From REEB426 sp964551975 (GTDB lineage: Bacteria > Actinomycetota > Actinomycetes > S36-B12): a DNA stretch of 29,183 nucleotides. Where the stretch lies: NCBI GenBank assembly GCA_964551975.1, contig CAZKFI010000028.1, positions 1 to 29,183 of the forward strand, read 5' to 3'. Under the pieces are notes generated by a model. The model worked only from the letters and a program-made list of their open reading frames with translations. It ran no database searches and had not been told where the DNA came from. A program made the position numbers and the translations under genes. Every line of letters begins with the position of its first letter. The first letter of the stretch is position 1. Positions 1-8,363 of the stretch are shown here, one piece after another.

Positions 1-459
1 TTCCTCTATTCCGTTGAGCGTGAGTACGACATTCCCATTGAGATCCTCTGGGGCGCATGGACTGATGCAGATGCCCTCCAACAGTGGTACCACCCAACTG
101 ACCTGGTGAACGTTCCTGGCTCGGTGGTCTCTGAGCCGGTACCGGGCGGTTGGTGGACCTGCGCCGTGGACGTGCCAGAGCACGGATTCGTTTCGTACTT
201 CTACGGTCGCTACACGGCAGTCGTCGAGAATGCCCGGCTAGAACATTCCATGCACTACACCCAGTCTGCTGAGGAGTTTGCGGCCCGCGACGAGGCATCG
301 CCCGCGCATCGTGTCGTGGTGGAGTTTGAGACTCGGGGGTTCCGCAGTTGGGTGAAGTTCAGTCAGTTTGGCGTCCTACCTGAGGGGCAGGCAGTACGTG
401 CACAGGCAGGCATGGAGAGCTACTTCGACTCACTCGAGGCATTCTTGGCGGTGAAGTGA
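1..459 (+). CDS. SRPBCC/AHSA1-like (START-fold) protein, 5' end cut by window
   Basis: The open frame runs from base 1 without a start, so the true N-terminus lies upstream of the window; the ATG/GTG-only ORF from the GTG at 106 would miss clearly coding sequence. The visible 152 residues begin with a VEREYDIPIEILWGAW-type stretch followed by a DALQQWYHP segment, typical of the opening beta-strand and helix of the AHSA1/SRPBCC hydrophobic-ligand fold. They end with a helix (GMESYFDSLEAFLAVK) like the C-terminal helix of that family. Such proteins are used as polyketide cyclase-like, Aha1-like or stress-related binding proteins; the ligand cannot be told from sequence. The stop (457-459) is within a few bases of the next gene's start, so the two are probably co-transcribed. 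The family call is from motif recognition only. Confidence 0.7.
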   Translation, partial: FLYSVEREYDIPIEILWGAWTDADALQQWYHPTDLVNVPGSVVSEPVPGGWWTCAVDVPEHGFVSYFYGRYTAVVENARLEHSMHYTQSAEEFAARDEASPAHRVVVEFETRGFRSWVKFSQFGVLPEGQAVRAQAGMESYFDSLEAFLAVK

Positions 460-461
460 CC

Positions 462-665
462 ATGACAGAGAAAGTGACCGGCCCAAAGTCTTACTTTCCG
501 TCGATCGAGAAGAAGTACGGACACCCTATTTCCTACTGGATGCATCACCTTCAACCGGTCAAGGACGCCAAACACATGGAGCAGGTGGCGCATCTGAAAG
601 GTTTGGGTATGGGTCACGGACACGCGAACGCTGTGGTGCATGTATTCCGGGCGGAACAGGGGTGA
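462..665 (+). CDS. DUF4287 domain protein (67 aa)
   Basis: This small protein starts MTEKVTGPKSYFPSIEKKYG and continues with a helix containing HLQPVKDAKHMEQVAHLKG and a GMGHGHANAVV segment. That order (GP-SYFPSIEK-YG, then a helix, then a G-GHGHAN-LV turn) is the DUF4287 signature. The family is of unknown function and is often found beside SRPBCC/AHSA1 or DUF5655 proteins. I chose the ATG at 462 because family members begin right at this point; a GTG at 456, overlapping the upstream stop as GTGA, is the alternative and adds two residues. Either way it is directly coupled to the upstream gene. Charge and length look normal for the family. Confidence 0.8.
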   Translation: MTEKVTGPKSYFPSIEKKYGHPISYWMHHLQPVKDAKHMEQVAHLKGLGMGHGHANAVVHVFRAEQG

Positions 666-695
666 CGGTAGTCACTCGGGTCCCTACTGGTCGGT

Positions 696-713
696 GCCCT
701 GCGATGCCAGGGC
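696..713. terminator. Hairpin between convergent genes, possible bidirectional terminator
   Basis: GCCCTG, a 6-base loop (cgatgc) and CAGGGC form a perfect 6-bp GC-rich stem in the 70-bp gap between the stop codons of the DUF4287 gene and the convergent membrane-protein gene. No T-run follows on either strand, so this is only a candidate. Confidence 0.3.
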
Positions 714-735
714 GATCTCAGGTAATGCGAAATCC

Positions 736-1362
736 CTAGGACTCTGGCATTGCTGGGTGCTTAGGCAGTCCGATGCCTTCGGCACGCAATTCAAGTCGGG
801 CAAGTTGGTTGATCACCTGCTGATCACCTCGGCGCCAAGCGCCCACCGGGTCGGCATCGATCTTTGCCAGCACATGGAGTGGCTGGCGTGCCATCGCGCG
901 AAGGGCAAAGAGGTCAAGGTCGGCTGCTGAGTCAACGAAGCGGCGCGCCGCTGATGCGCGGCGAATGAACGCAATACGCAACGGAATCCAAAGTGAGGCC
1001 AAAGGCACGATCGCCAACACGATGATCGTCCACTGCAGGAGCGACGCAACGGACATGACCGCGTCTGCCTGCGCTCGACCCGCCGTCTCGAGGAGCTGCG
1101 TTGCGTTGGTCATCGCCTCGAACGGTCTAGCCAGCACGTCGCCCACCAGCGGCACGAAACCAGCCGCGGTACTCGCCGTCTCGAGATTTCGAGTGAGCCC
1201 CAAAGCGGCATCGGCGATGGCCCGCCCAGGAGCAGCAAGTGCCTCGACTCGCTCCTTGACCTCTAGGGCGAACCAGACGGCAAACACTGACCACAGGATC
1301 AGCCAGAGATCACCAAGTCCTTGCCGCAGCGCCCGCGTTGGAATTTGTGAATACAGCACCAT
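736..1362 (-). CDS. Small two-helix membrane protein, function unknown (208 aa)
   Basis: I do not recognise a named family. The protein has an N-terminal hydrophobic segment (about residues 16-35, LGDLWLILWSVFAVWFALEV) and a second one (about 110-132, LLQWTIIVLAIVPLASLWIPLRIAF). Between them is an Ala/Thr-rich amphipathic region that probably lies outside the membrane. The C-terminal 70 residues are charged and include RRASAARRFVDSAADLDLFALRAMARQPL, a pattern seen in a widespread set of actinobacterial two-TM proteins. The start is set to the ATG at 1362 because AAGGAG ends 5 bases upstream; a GTG at 1368 would overlap that ribosome site. It is divergent from typA and convergent with the DUF4287 gene. 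Confidence 0.75.
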   Translation of the reverse strand: MVLYSQIPTRALRQGLGDLWLILWSVFAVWFALEVKERVEALAAPGRAIADAALGLTRNLETASTAAGFVPLVGDVLARPFEAMTNATQLLETAGRAQADAVMSVASLLQWTIIVLAIVPLASLWIPLRIAFIRRASAARRFVDSAADLDLFALRAMARQPLHVLAKIDADPVGAWRRGDQQVINQLARLELRAEGIGLPKHPAMPES

Positions 1363-1422
1363 GCGCACTCCTTCCGAACACTCCGTGATTCACACGGTTT
1401 TCGTGTAGAGCGTGCCAGCACC

Positions 1423-1428
1423 TAGGGT
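1423..1428 (+). promoter_or_regulatory. Candidate -10 box of leaderless typA promoter
   Basis: TAGGGT fits TANNNT and is followed by six bases (cagggg) and then the GTG start of typA at 1435. There is no room for a leader if transcription starts 7 nt after the box. A GGGG run precedes the GTG, so a leadered mRNA is not excluded. No clear -35 was seen. Confidence 0.45.
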
Positions 1429-1434
1429 CAGGGG

Positions 1435-3306
1435 GTGCCGGTACGCGAAGATCTGAGAAACATTGCCATCGTCGCCCACGTTGACCACGGAAAGACCACG
1501 CTGGTCGATGCCATGCTTTGGCAGACAGGCGCCTTTCGCGCCAATCAGGATGTCGCCGAGCGGGTTCTGGATTCGATGGATCTTGAGCGTGAAAAGGGCA
1601 TCACCATCCTGGCGAAAAACACCTCGATCCGGTATTCGGGCCCTGGGGCACCGGAGGGTGGCGTCACGTTCAACATCATCGACACCCCCGGGCACGCGGA
1701 TTTCGGCGGCGAGGTGGAGCGCGGCCTTGAGATGGTGGATGGTGTCGTCCTCCTCGTGGATGCCTCTGAGGGCCCGCTGCCGCAGACGCGCTTCGTACTG
1801 CGCAAGGCCCTCGCCAAGCACCTCCCGGTCGTGCTCGTGGTGAACAAGGTTGATCGTTCCGACGCGCGAATTGCCGAGGTCGTCGACGAAACCTACGAGC
1901 TCTTCATGGACCTGGATGCATCAAGTGATCAAATCGACTTTCCGATCGTCTACACCAGCGCACGGGCCGGGCGTGCGTCGTTGGAGCGGCCCGCGGACGG
2001 TGGCTTACCCGATGCACCAGATCTTCAACCACTGTTTGCGACGTTGCTCGCCACCATTCCCGCACCGTCGTTCACGGAGGGTGCGCCGCTACAGGCCCAC
2101 GTGACCAACCTGGACGCCTCGGCATACCTCGGTCGATTGGCACTATGCCGCGTCCGTGAAGGCACTATCAAAACCGGTCAGCAGGTGGCATGGTGCCGTC
2201 GGGACGGGCGAGTGGAGCGCGTGAAAGTTTCCGAACTGCTCATCACCCAAGCCTTGGATCGCGTACCAGCACAGAGTGCCGGCCCCGGAGACATCATCGC
2301 CGTTGCCGGTATCCCGGAGATCACTATCGGCGAGACACTGGCCGACCCGGAGGACCCGCGACCGCTTCCGGTGATCAGCGTCGATGACCCGAGCATCTCG
2401 ATGACCATTGGCATCAACACCTCACCGCTGGCTGGGCAGTCCGGCACGAAACTCACAGCTCGACTGGTACGAAACCGCCTCGAGCAGGAGCTCGTCGGCA
2501 ATGTTTCGCTGCGGATGGCTGATACGGAGCGCCCGGACACCTGGGAGGTGCAGGGGCGCGGGGAACTGCAGCTGGCGATCCTGGTCGAGCTGATGCGGCG
2601 GGAAGGCTTTGAGCTCACGGTGGGCAAGCCGCAGGTTGTCACGCGAGTGATCGACGGCAAGGTCCACGAGCCCGTAGAACGCCTCACCGTCGATGTTCCT
2701 GAAGACTATTTGGGGGTCGTCACGCAGCTCCTGGCACTGCGCAAGGGTCGTATGGAGCAGATGGTCAACCACGGCACCGGGTGGGTCCGCATGGATTACC
2801 TCGTACCGGCGCGCGGCCTCATCGGATTTCGTACCGAATTCCTGACCGAGACTCGCGGCACCGGCCTGCTGCACCACGTCTTCGAGGGTTACGAGCCCTG
2901 GTACGGCGAACTGCGCACGCGGCCGACCGGATCGCTCGTGGCCGATCGCCGGGGAGCCACCACCGGATTTGCCCTGGCCAATCTGCAGGAGCGGGGCACC
3001 CTCTTCGTCGGGCCGGGTACGGAGGTCTACGAGGGCATGATCGTGGGGGAGAACTCTCGCTCGGATGACATGGACGTCAATCCGACGAAGGAGAAGAAAC
3101 TCACCAATATGCGCGCCTCCACGGGCGATGTGCTGGTTCCGCTCGTCCCACATCGTCAGCTCTCATTGGAGCAGGCCCTGGAATTCTGCAGAGAGGATGA
3201 ATGTGTGGAGATCACCCCCGCCACCATCCGTATGCGCAAGGTGATCCTTACCCAAACGGACCGGGTTCGGGCCGGGAGATCGGGGCAACGCGCGAGTCGG
3301 GTGTGA
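1435..3306 (+). CDS. typA: TypA/BipA ribosome-associated translational GTPase
   Basis: The 623-residue protein has the full EF-G-like layout of TypA/BipA. The G1 loop AHVDHGKTTL is at about residues 14-23, an EREKGITI switch-I region follows, G3 is DTPGHADFGGE, and G4 is NKVD. Domain II follows, then the EF-G III/V-like domains with LRKGRMEQMVNHGTGWVRM and the LIGFR-EFLT-TRGTG-HHVF block, and then the BipA-specific C-terminal domain (GMIVGENSRSDDMDVNPTKEKKLTNMR). The length matches the family. It binds 70S ribosomes and assists 50S assembly and stress or cold growth. The GTG at 1435 is the start because the protein begins two codons before the conserved REDLRNIAIVAH. A short Arg-rich tail after the usual end is not conserved. 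It precedes a peptide ABC operon; I recall the same neighbourhood in streptomycetes. Confidence 0.97.
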   Translation: MPVREDLRNIAIVAHVDHGKTTLVDAMLWQTGAFRANQDVAERVLDSMDLEREKGITILAKNTSIRYSGPGAPEGGVTFNIIDTPGHADFGGEVERGLEMVDGVVLLVDASEGPLPQTRFVLRKALAKHLPVVLVVNKVDRSDARIAEVVDETYELFMDLDASSDQIDFPIVYTSARAGRASLERPADGGLPDAPDLQPLFATLLATIPAPSFTEGAPLQAHVTNLDASAYLGRLALCRVREGTIKTGQQVAWCRRDGRVERVKVSELLITQALDRVPAQSAGPGDIIAVAGIPEITIGETLADPEDPRPLPVISVDDPSISMTIGINTSPLAGQSGTKLTARLVRNRLEQELVGNVSLRMADTERPDTWEVQGRGELQLAILVELMRREGFELTVGKPQVVTRVIDGKVHEPVERLTVDVPEDYLGVVTQLLALRKGRMEQMVNHGTGWVRMDYLVPARGLIGFRTEFLTETRGTGLLHHVFEGYEPWYGELRTRPTGSLVADRRGATTGFALANLQERGTLFVGPGTEVYEGMIVGENSRSDDMDVNPTKEKKLTNMRASTGDVLVPLVPHRQLSLEQALEFCREDECVEITPATIRMRKVILTQTDRVRAGRSGQRASRV

Positions 3307-3337
3307 CAGAACGGCCCACCCGGACCCGCGACGGGCG

Positions 3338-3420
3338 TACAGTGCCACCGTCTTGCAGGTAGAAATCGGCTCTCGGTGCACACCGAGACCGAGTTGGCGG
3401 ACAGGGGACCGCCGATCCTT
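3338..3420 (+). promoter_or_regulatory. Possible promoter and structured leader of the peptide ABC operon
   Basis: TACAGT (3338-3343) fits a TANNNT -10 box. Downstream, before the dppC-type start, are two inverted repeats: TCTCGGTG/CACCGAGA at 3371-3388 (8 bp, 2-nt centre) and GGCGG-N8-CCGCC at 3396-3413. Both would lie in the 5' leader. There is no T-run and no recognised riboswitch class, so the role is unknown. Confidence 0.3.
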
Positions 3421-3432
3421 GGGGAGGTGTCA

Positions 3433-4410
3433 GTGAGCGTCGGGTCCACGTTGCTGATGCCCGACTCCACGCAGGTCCAGGGTCGGTCTATCTGGCAGAT
3501 TGCATGGGGCCGCTTCCGCCGGGACAAGACCGCCATGGTCTGCCTCGTGCTGCTCACCCTCATCGTCCTGGTGGCCATCTTCGCCCCGTGGATCTGCTCG
3601 TTACTTGGCGTTGATCCCTATGCATTGGATCCAACTGCCGTCGATGGCAACGAGGCAGGCAAGCCCATCGGGCCCTGGGGCGGGATTAGTGCGGCGCACC
3701 CCTTGGGTGTGGAGTGGGGAACGGGCCGCGACATCCTCGCCCGTTTGCTCTACGGCCTTCGCGTATCCCTGCTCATTGCAGTTGCCGGAACGTTGCTGAC
3801 GACGGTGATCGGAACGGCGATCGGAATTCTGTCCGGCTACTCGCGTGGATGGATGGATTCGGTCATCGGACGCGTGATGGACCTGATCCTTGCTTTTCCC
3901 TTCCTACTCATCATCCTGGCCCTGTCGGGTGCATTGACGGAGCGCATCACCGCCCTCGGCGTACCGGAGGGCAATGCTTCGCGGATCACGTACCTCATCA
4001 TCATTCTCAGCGCCTTCGGCTGGCCATACCTCGCGCGCATCATCCGCGGACAGGTCCTCAGTTTGCGCGAACGTGAGTTCGTCGAATCCGCCGTTGCCTC
4101 GGGGGCCGGGACGTCACGAATTCTGTTCCGGGAGATCCTGCCGAATTTGTGGGCGCCGATCCTGGTCTACGCGACCTTGACGCTCCCCACCTATGTCGCC
4201 ACCGAGGCGGTGCTGTCGTTCCTGGGTGTTGGTCTGCTGCCACCGGACCCGTCCTTCGGCGTCATGCTCTCGGAGTCCGTGAAGTACTTCACCGTCGTGC
4301 CCTCGTACCTATTCATCCCCGGAGTGCTGCTCGTTGCCCTCGTCGTAACCTTCAATCTTGTGGGCGACGGAGTGCGAGACGCCCTCGACCCGCGGACCGG
4401 TCGCCTGTGA
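3433..4410 (+). CDS. Oligopeptide/dipeptide ABC transporter permease (OppC/DppC type)
   Basis: This inner-membrane permease has the DppC/OppC layout. The cytoplasmic N-terminus contains SIWQIAWGRFRRDKTAMV, followed by a first TM helix (LVLLTLIVLVAIFAPWI). A periplasmic loop carries AHPLGVEWGTGRDILARLLYGLRVSL, the usual 'HPLGTD--GRD' motif. The BPD_transp_1 core has an EAA-loop (EFVESAVASGAGTSRILFREILP) that docks the ATPases. I chose the GTG at 3433 because GGGGAGG ends 5 bases upstream; GTGs at 3376 and 3427 are in frame but have no site. This gives 325 aa, normal for the family. It is the first gene of the operon, ahead of the binding protein, whereas dpp/opp operons usually run A-B-C-D-F. 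The substrate is inferred to be peptides. Confidence 0.9.
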   Translation: MSVGSTLLMPDSTQVQGRSIWQIAWGRFRRDKTAMVCLVLLTLIVLVAIFAPWICSLLGVDPYALDPTAVDGNEAGKPIGPWGGISAAHPLGVEWGTGRDILARLLYGLRVSLLIAVAGTLLTTVIGTAIGILSGYSRGWMDSVIGRVMDLILAFPFLLIILALSGALTERITALGVPEGNASRITYLIIILSAFGWPYLARIIRGQVLSLREREFVESAVASGAGTSRILFREILPNLWAPILVYATLTLPTYVATEAVLSFLGVGLLPPDPSFGVMLSESVKYFTVVPSYLFIPGVLLVALVVTFNLVGDGVRDALDPRTGRL

Positions 4411-4504
4411 TGCCCGGTCTCCTCAAGACTCCCGCGCGGCACCCATGCCCTGCCGGAGAAACCGCCATCGGGTCAGTTCCCGGTGCAACATTTGGGAGGT
4501 AACT

Positions 4505-6256
4505 ATGCGCAAGATCCGATCCCGAAGCGGGATCATTGTTGCAGCGGCCGTCGCCGGGTCGCTGATCCTGGCGGCCTGCGGCGGAGGTGGCGATTCGTCA
4601 GGCTCTGCTTCCGCTGAGGCCTCCGGCGGTGCTGCCGCCGCTGGTACCCCGCAGCAGGGTGGCACCATGTACATCCTCACTAACGCCGAGCAGTTGCAGA
4701 CCCTGGACCCGCAGGTGATCTACACGGGTGAGGATCTGGCATTCCTCGGGGCGACCATCATGCGCTCGCTCACCACGTACCAGATGTCGCCTGACAACGC
4801 CGAAGGCACCAGCCTCGTCGCCGACATGGCCACGGACACTGGGACAGCGACCAACGGTGGGAAGACCTGGCAGTTCACCCTGAAGGACGGCATCAAGTGG
4901 GAGGACGGCAAGCCGGTCACCTGTGCGGATGTCGCTTACGGAGTTTCGCGAACCTTCGCCACCGACATCATCGCGGGCGGTCCCACCTACGCACTGGTCT
5001 ACCTCGATATCCCAACCAATGAGGATGGCAGCTCTCAGTACAAGGGCCCGTATTCCGGCGAGGGGCAGGAGCTGTTCGACAAGGCCGTCACCTGCGATGG
5101 CAACACGATTACCTTCAACCTGAACCAGCCGGTTCCGGACTTCAACTACACGGTGACCCTCGGATTCAGTGCAGTGCGCAAGGACGCTGACACCGGAGCC
5201 GAGTACGCAATGAAGCCGCTCTCCAACGGTCCGTACAAGATCCAGACCTACCAGACGGGCAAGGGCGGCAAGTTGGTGTTGGTGCGCAACGATCAGTGGG
5301 ATCCGGCCACGGATAGTTGGCGCCTGGCTCTTCCAGATTCCTGGGAGTACAACTTCGGTCTGGATGAGGCTGCGATTGATCAACGAATCATCGCCTCGGC
5401 AGGCAACGACGAATTCGCCTTGACGAATAGCTTGACTACGGCGTCCCTGCCGGTGGTCTTCGACAATCCGCAGTACGAGTCACGCCGCATCGATGCATTC
5501 GATCCTTACACGCGCTACGTGGCTATCGACACGGTGAAGATCCCCAACGAGAAGTGCCGCCAGGCGATTGGTGTCGCAATCGATCGTGAGGCGCTGCGCA
5601 CGATCGCAGGCGGCAAGTACGCCGGTGACTTCGCCGACGGCCTCATCAAGCCGAACATCGGTATCGACTACGCGCCGACTGGTCTGTGGGATGGACTCCT
5701 TGGCCAGGCCGTACCGCCGACCGGTGATGCTGAGTTCGCCAAGAAGTTGATCGCTGAGGCTGGGGACTGCCCGACCGAGGTCACGCTGGACTACGCGCAG
5801 AGTGCAGATGCGGACAAGGCCGCTGCAGTCTGGGTGGACAGCCTGGCAAAGGCAGGAATCACCCTGAAGCCCAACCCGATCGAGCCGGGGCAGTACTACG
5901 GCATCGTCTTCGATCCCGAGAAGGCGCACGAGTTGATTACCGCAGGCTGGGGGCCGGACTGGCCGAACGCCTCAACGGTGATCCCACCGTTGACCACCAT
6001 CAACGGCGGATTCGACCTGTCGCGTTGGGACAATCCTGAGTGGGTGGAGAACGTGAAGGCCGCCTCTCAGGAGCTCGACCGCAACAAGCAGGCAACCATG
6101 TGGCAGGAGCTCAACACGGAGGCTTCTCGCCTGATGCTGACGATCCCGACGCGGTTCGGGCGTGATCAGCGCATGGCGGGTACCAAGGTGGGGCCGGTGT
6201 ACAGCTGGCCGGCATACGGTTCCTGGCCCTATGCCGCCATGGGCGTAACCGGCTAG
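4505..6256 (+). CDS. Peptide-binding lipoprotein of ABC importer (SBP_bac_5)
   Basis: The 583-residue extracellular binding protein captures the substrate for the permease pair. It has a lipoprotein signal: basic MRKIRSRSG, a hydrophobic stretch and the lipobox LAAC with the modified Cys at residue 25. A Gly/Ser/Ala linker follows. The mature part matches family 5 binding proteins: GGTMYILTNAEQLQTLDPQ at the start, TFTLKDGIKWEDGKPVTCADV in its usual position (as WQFTLKDG), SNGPYKI-Y, and a C-terminal MWQELN-EA segment. The ATG at 4505 is preceded by GGGAGGT at 4494-4500; upstream in-frame sequence overlaps the permease and is not coding. A strong hairpin follows the stop. BldK-like oligopeptide import is a plausible role, but the ligand is not shown. 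Confidence 0.92.
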   Translation: MRKIRSRSGIIVAAAVAGSLILAACGGGGDSSGSASAEASGGAAAAGTPQQGGTMYILTNAEQLQTLDPQVIYTGEDLAFLGATIMRSLTTYQMSPDNAEGTSLVADMATDTGTATNGGKTWQFTLKDGIKWEDGKPVTCADVAYGVSRTFATDIIAGGPTYALVYLDIPTNEDGSSQYKGPYSGEGQELFDKAVTCDGNTITFNLNQPVPDFNYTVTLGFSAVRKDADTGAEYAMKPLSNGPYKIQTYQTGKGGKLVLVRNDQWDPATDSWRLALPDSWEYNFGLDEAAIDQRIIASAGNDEFALTNSLTTASLPVVFDNPQYESRRIDAFDPYTRYVAIDTVKIPNEKCRQAIGVAIDREALRTIAGGKYAGDFADGLIKPNIGIDYAPTGLWDGLLGQAVPPTGDAEFAKKLIAEAGDCPTEVTLDYAQSADADKAAAVWVDSLAKAGITLKPNPIEPGQYYGIVFDPEKAHELITAGWGPDWPNASTVIPPLTTINGGFDLSRWDNPEWVENVKAASQELDRNKQATMWQELNTEASRLMLTIPTRFGRDQRMAGTKVGPVYSWPAYGSWPYAAMGVTG

Positions 6257-6262
6257 AACAGC

Positions 6263-6299
6263 CATCGTGGGGGCGGGTCTTAGACCCGCCCCCACGATG
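6263..6299 (+). terminator. 17-bp perfect hairpin between binding protein and permease B
   Basis: Left arm 6263-6279 and right arm 6283-6299 are exact complements around a 3-base loop (tta). The stem is rich in GC, with core GGGGGCGGGTC. It starts 7 bases after the binding-protein stop. No T-run follows. Such intra-operon hairpins commonly protect the abundant binding-protein mRNA or partly terminate transcription before the permease. Confidence 0.7.
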
Positions 6300-6325
6300 A
6301 AGTCGCGACATCAACAGGAGGTGAG

Positions 6326-7320
6326 ATGGCTGGATACGTGGCGAGGCGCCTGGCGATCATGCTGCTACTCATAATCCTGCTGACGCTTGCGGTGTTCTTC
6401 CTGTTCAGCATCCTGCCGGCCGATGTTGCGCGCTTATCCTGCGGAAGGCCTGCACTCCGGAAATCATCGAGGCGAATCGCATTCGGCTCGGCTTAGACAA
6501 GTCCGTGATCGAGCAGTACTGGATCTTCATCAAGGGAATCATCTTCGGGCGGACCTACCCAGAAGGCGGTGGTCCCGGTTCGATCAACTGCGAAGCACCC
6601 TGCCTGGGCTACTCGTTCCGACGCAACGCCCCGGTACTGCAACTCATCGCCGATCGGCTCCCCACAACCATTTTTCTCGCCTTGGGTGCCTTCATCCTCT
6701 TCACAGTGGTCGGCATGGCGACAGGGCTACTCGCTGCGCTGCGGCGCGGTCGTTGGCAAGACAAGACCGTGATGGGCATTGCGCTCGTCGGATACTCCCT
6801 GCCCTCCTTCTTCCTTGGACTTGTGGTCCTCTTCTTCATCATCATTCGCTGGCAGTGGTTGCCGTACCCCTCGTACGTATCGCCGCTGGACAATCCAGTG
6901 CAGTTCTTCCAGACCATGCTGCTGCCGTGGATAGTGCTGGCAACGCTCTATGCGGCGTTTTACACCCGGTTGACACGCAGTCAGATGCTCGAAACTTTGG
7001 GCGAGGATTACATTCGAACCGCGCGGGCGAAAGGTCTTCCAGAGCGCACCGTGGTGGGCAAGCATGCGCTGCGTGCCGGCCTCAGCCCCATCGTCACCGC
7101 GGCAGGTCTGGACCTTGCGGGTCTGCTGGGTGGTGCGATCATCACCGAGAGTGTGTTCAGCCTGCCGGGAATCGGCACACTTGCCGTCTCCGCTGTGGTC
7201 GACCCAGATCTTCCCGTGCTCGTTGGCGTAACCCTGATCGCTGCGTTTTTCGTGATCGTGGCGAACCTGATTGTTGATCTGCTCTACGCGGTCATCGACC
7301 CGAGAGTGAGAGTGGCATGA
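6326..7320 (+). pseudogene. Peptide ABC transporter permease (OppB/DppB type), split by a single-base frameshift
   Basis: An ATG at 6326 with AGGAGG just upstream opens MAGYVARRLAIMLLLIILLTLAVFFLF, the classic DppB N-terminal TM helix, then SILPADVARLSCG. In this frame the reading then fails and stops at about 6495. From 6448 the next frame (-1 relative) carries on the family sequence ACTPEIIEANRIRLGLDKSVIEQYW through to the stop at 7320. It includes the periplasmic loop, the EAA-loop EDYIRTARAKGLPERTVVGKHALRAG and the terminal LLYAVIDPRVR. One extra A at 6445-6447 (GGAAGG to GGAAAGG) would restore a 331-residue protein. The remainder is intact and overlaps the next gene by ATGA, so a sequencing or assembly error, or a very recent mutation, is likelier than an old pseudogene. 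Confidence 0.85.
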
Positions 7321-8363
7321 CCGAACCGATCTTGATCGTCGATGACCTGCGCGTCGGGTTCCCAACCGAGGATGGCATCGTTCGCGCCGTTAATGGCGTC
7401 TCATTCGAGGTGAGGCGGGGACAAACCCTGGCCATCGTGGGGGAGTCTGGGTCGGGTAAGAGCGTCACGGCTCAGACCATCATGGGTCTGATCAGCCGCC
7501 GAAGTGCACAGGTTTCCGGCAAGGTGATCTTCCAAGGGCAAGACGTCATCACGCTCCCAGAAAAGCGGCTCCATCGAATTCGCGGCGCGCAAATGTCGAT
7601 GATCTTTCAGGATCCGATGTCCAGCCTGCATCCGTATTCCCGCATTGGCGCCCAACTCATCGAGGCCGTGCGTATTCATCAGCAGGTCAGTTCACAACAG
7701 GCACGTGCACAGGCACTGGAAATGCTGAACAAAGTGGGTATCCCCGCGGCAGAGCAGCGAATTGACGACTATCCGCATCAACTCTCCGGGGGCATGCGTC
7801 AACGTGTAATGATCGCCATGGCGTTGATCAACTCACCTGTCTTACTGATCGCCGATGAACCGACCACTGCCTTGGATGTCACCGTGCAGGCGGCAATTCT
7901 GGATCTCATCAAGAGCAGTCAACAACGCGACGACACCGCCATCATCATGATCACCCATGACCTCGGTGTCGTAGCCGATGTGGCGGACGATGTTGTCGTG
8001 ATGTACGGCGGCACGGTTGTCGAGGCGGCGCCGGTGAGGGAGATGTTCGCCGGCCCACAGATGCCGTACACCCTGGGTCTCCTCGCATCGATTCCGCGGT
8101 TGGATCGCGATCCAAGTCAGCGCTTGGAGCCGATTCCGGGTAACCCACCTTCCCTCATTGATCGACCCACCGGATGCGTGTTCCACCCACGTTGCGGCGC
8201 AACGAATCGCGTGGCAGGGGATCGCTGCCAGCGTGAACTACCTGAACTGCTCCCCGTCAATCCCATGCATCGGGTGCGATGCCATATTCCCGCTGATCAA
8301 CGAGAGAATCTGGCGCGCGAAATGCTGACTGCTTCACGACCTGATGCGGGAGGCAAAGCATGA
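7317..8363 (+). CDS. Peptide ABC transporter ATPase (OppD/DppD type)
   Basis: This cytoplasmic ATPase powers the importer. Walker A GESGSGKS is at residues 42-49, the Q-loop is at FQDPMSSLHP, the ABC signature LSGGMRQR is at about 156-163, Walker B LLIADEPTTALD has D180/E181, and the switch His (THDLGVV) is at 214. All catalytic residues are present. The C-terminal oligopeptide_HPY domain follows, with GNPPSLIDRPTGCVFHPRC and a later RC-RELPEL, HRVRCH; the Cys cluster in this tail is typical of OppD/DppD and may bind an Fe-S cluster. The start ATG at 7317 overlaps the permease stop as ATGA, and the gene ends by overlapping the next start in the same way, so translation is coupled. The length (348 aa) is slightly longer than usual because of the tail. 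Confidence 0.93.
   Translation: MTEPILIVDDLRVGFPTEDGIVRAVNGVSFEVRRGQTLAIVGESGSGKSVTAQTIMGLISRRSAQVSGKVIFQGQDVITLPEKRLHRIRGAQMSMIFQDPMSSLHPYSRIGAQLIEAVRIHQQVSSQQARAQALEMLNKVGIPAAEQRIDDYPHQLSGGMRQRVMIAMALINSPVLLIADEPTTALDVTVQAAILDLIKSSQQRDDTAIIMITHDLGVVADVADDVVVMYGGTVVEAAPVREMFAGPQMPYTLGLLASIPRLDRDPSQRLEPIPGNPPSLIDRPTGCVFHPRCGATNRVAGDRCQRELPELLPVNPMHRVRCHIPADQRENLAREMLTASRPDAGGKA

Noticed and set aside
1382..1396. Inverted repeat CCGTG-N5-CACGG in the typA/membrane-protein gap
   Set aside because: Only 5 bp per arm, no link to a promoter box or T-run; chance cannot be excluded.
2422..3153. 243-codon open frame antisense to typA
   Set aside because: It mirrors the codon structure of typA on the other strand, shows no recognisable motif and would overlap a certain gene; typical of GC-rich DNA.
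4598..5383. 261-codon open frame antisense to the binding lipoprotein gene
   Set aside because: No domain, no ribosome site, fully inside a confident gene.
6387..7277. 296-codon plus-strand frame across the permease B gene
   Set aside because: Arg/His/Cys-rich out-of-frame translation; the real permease runs in the other two frames around the frameshift.
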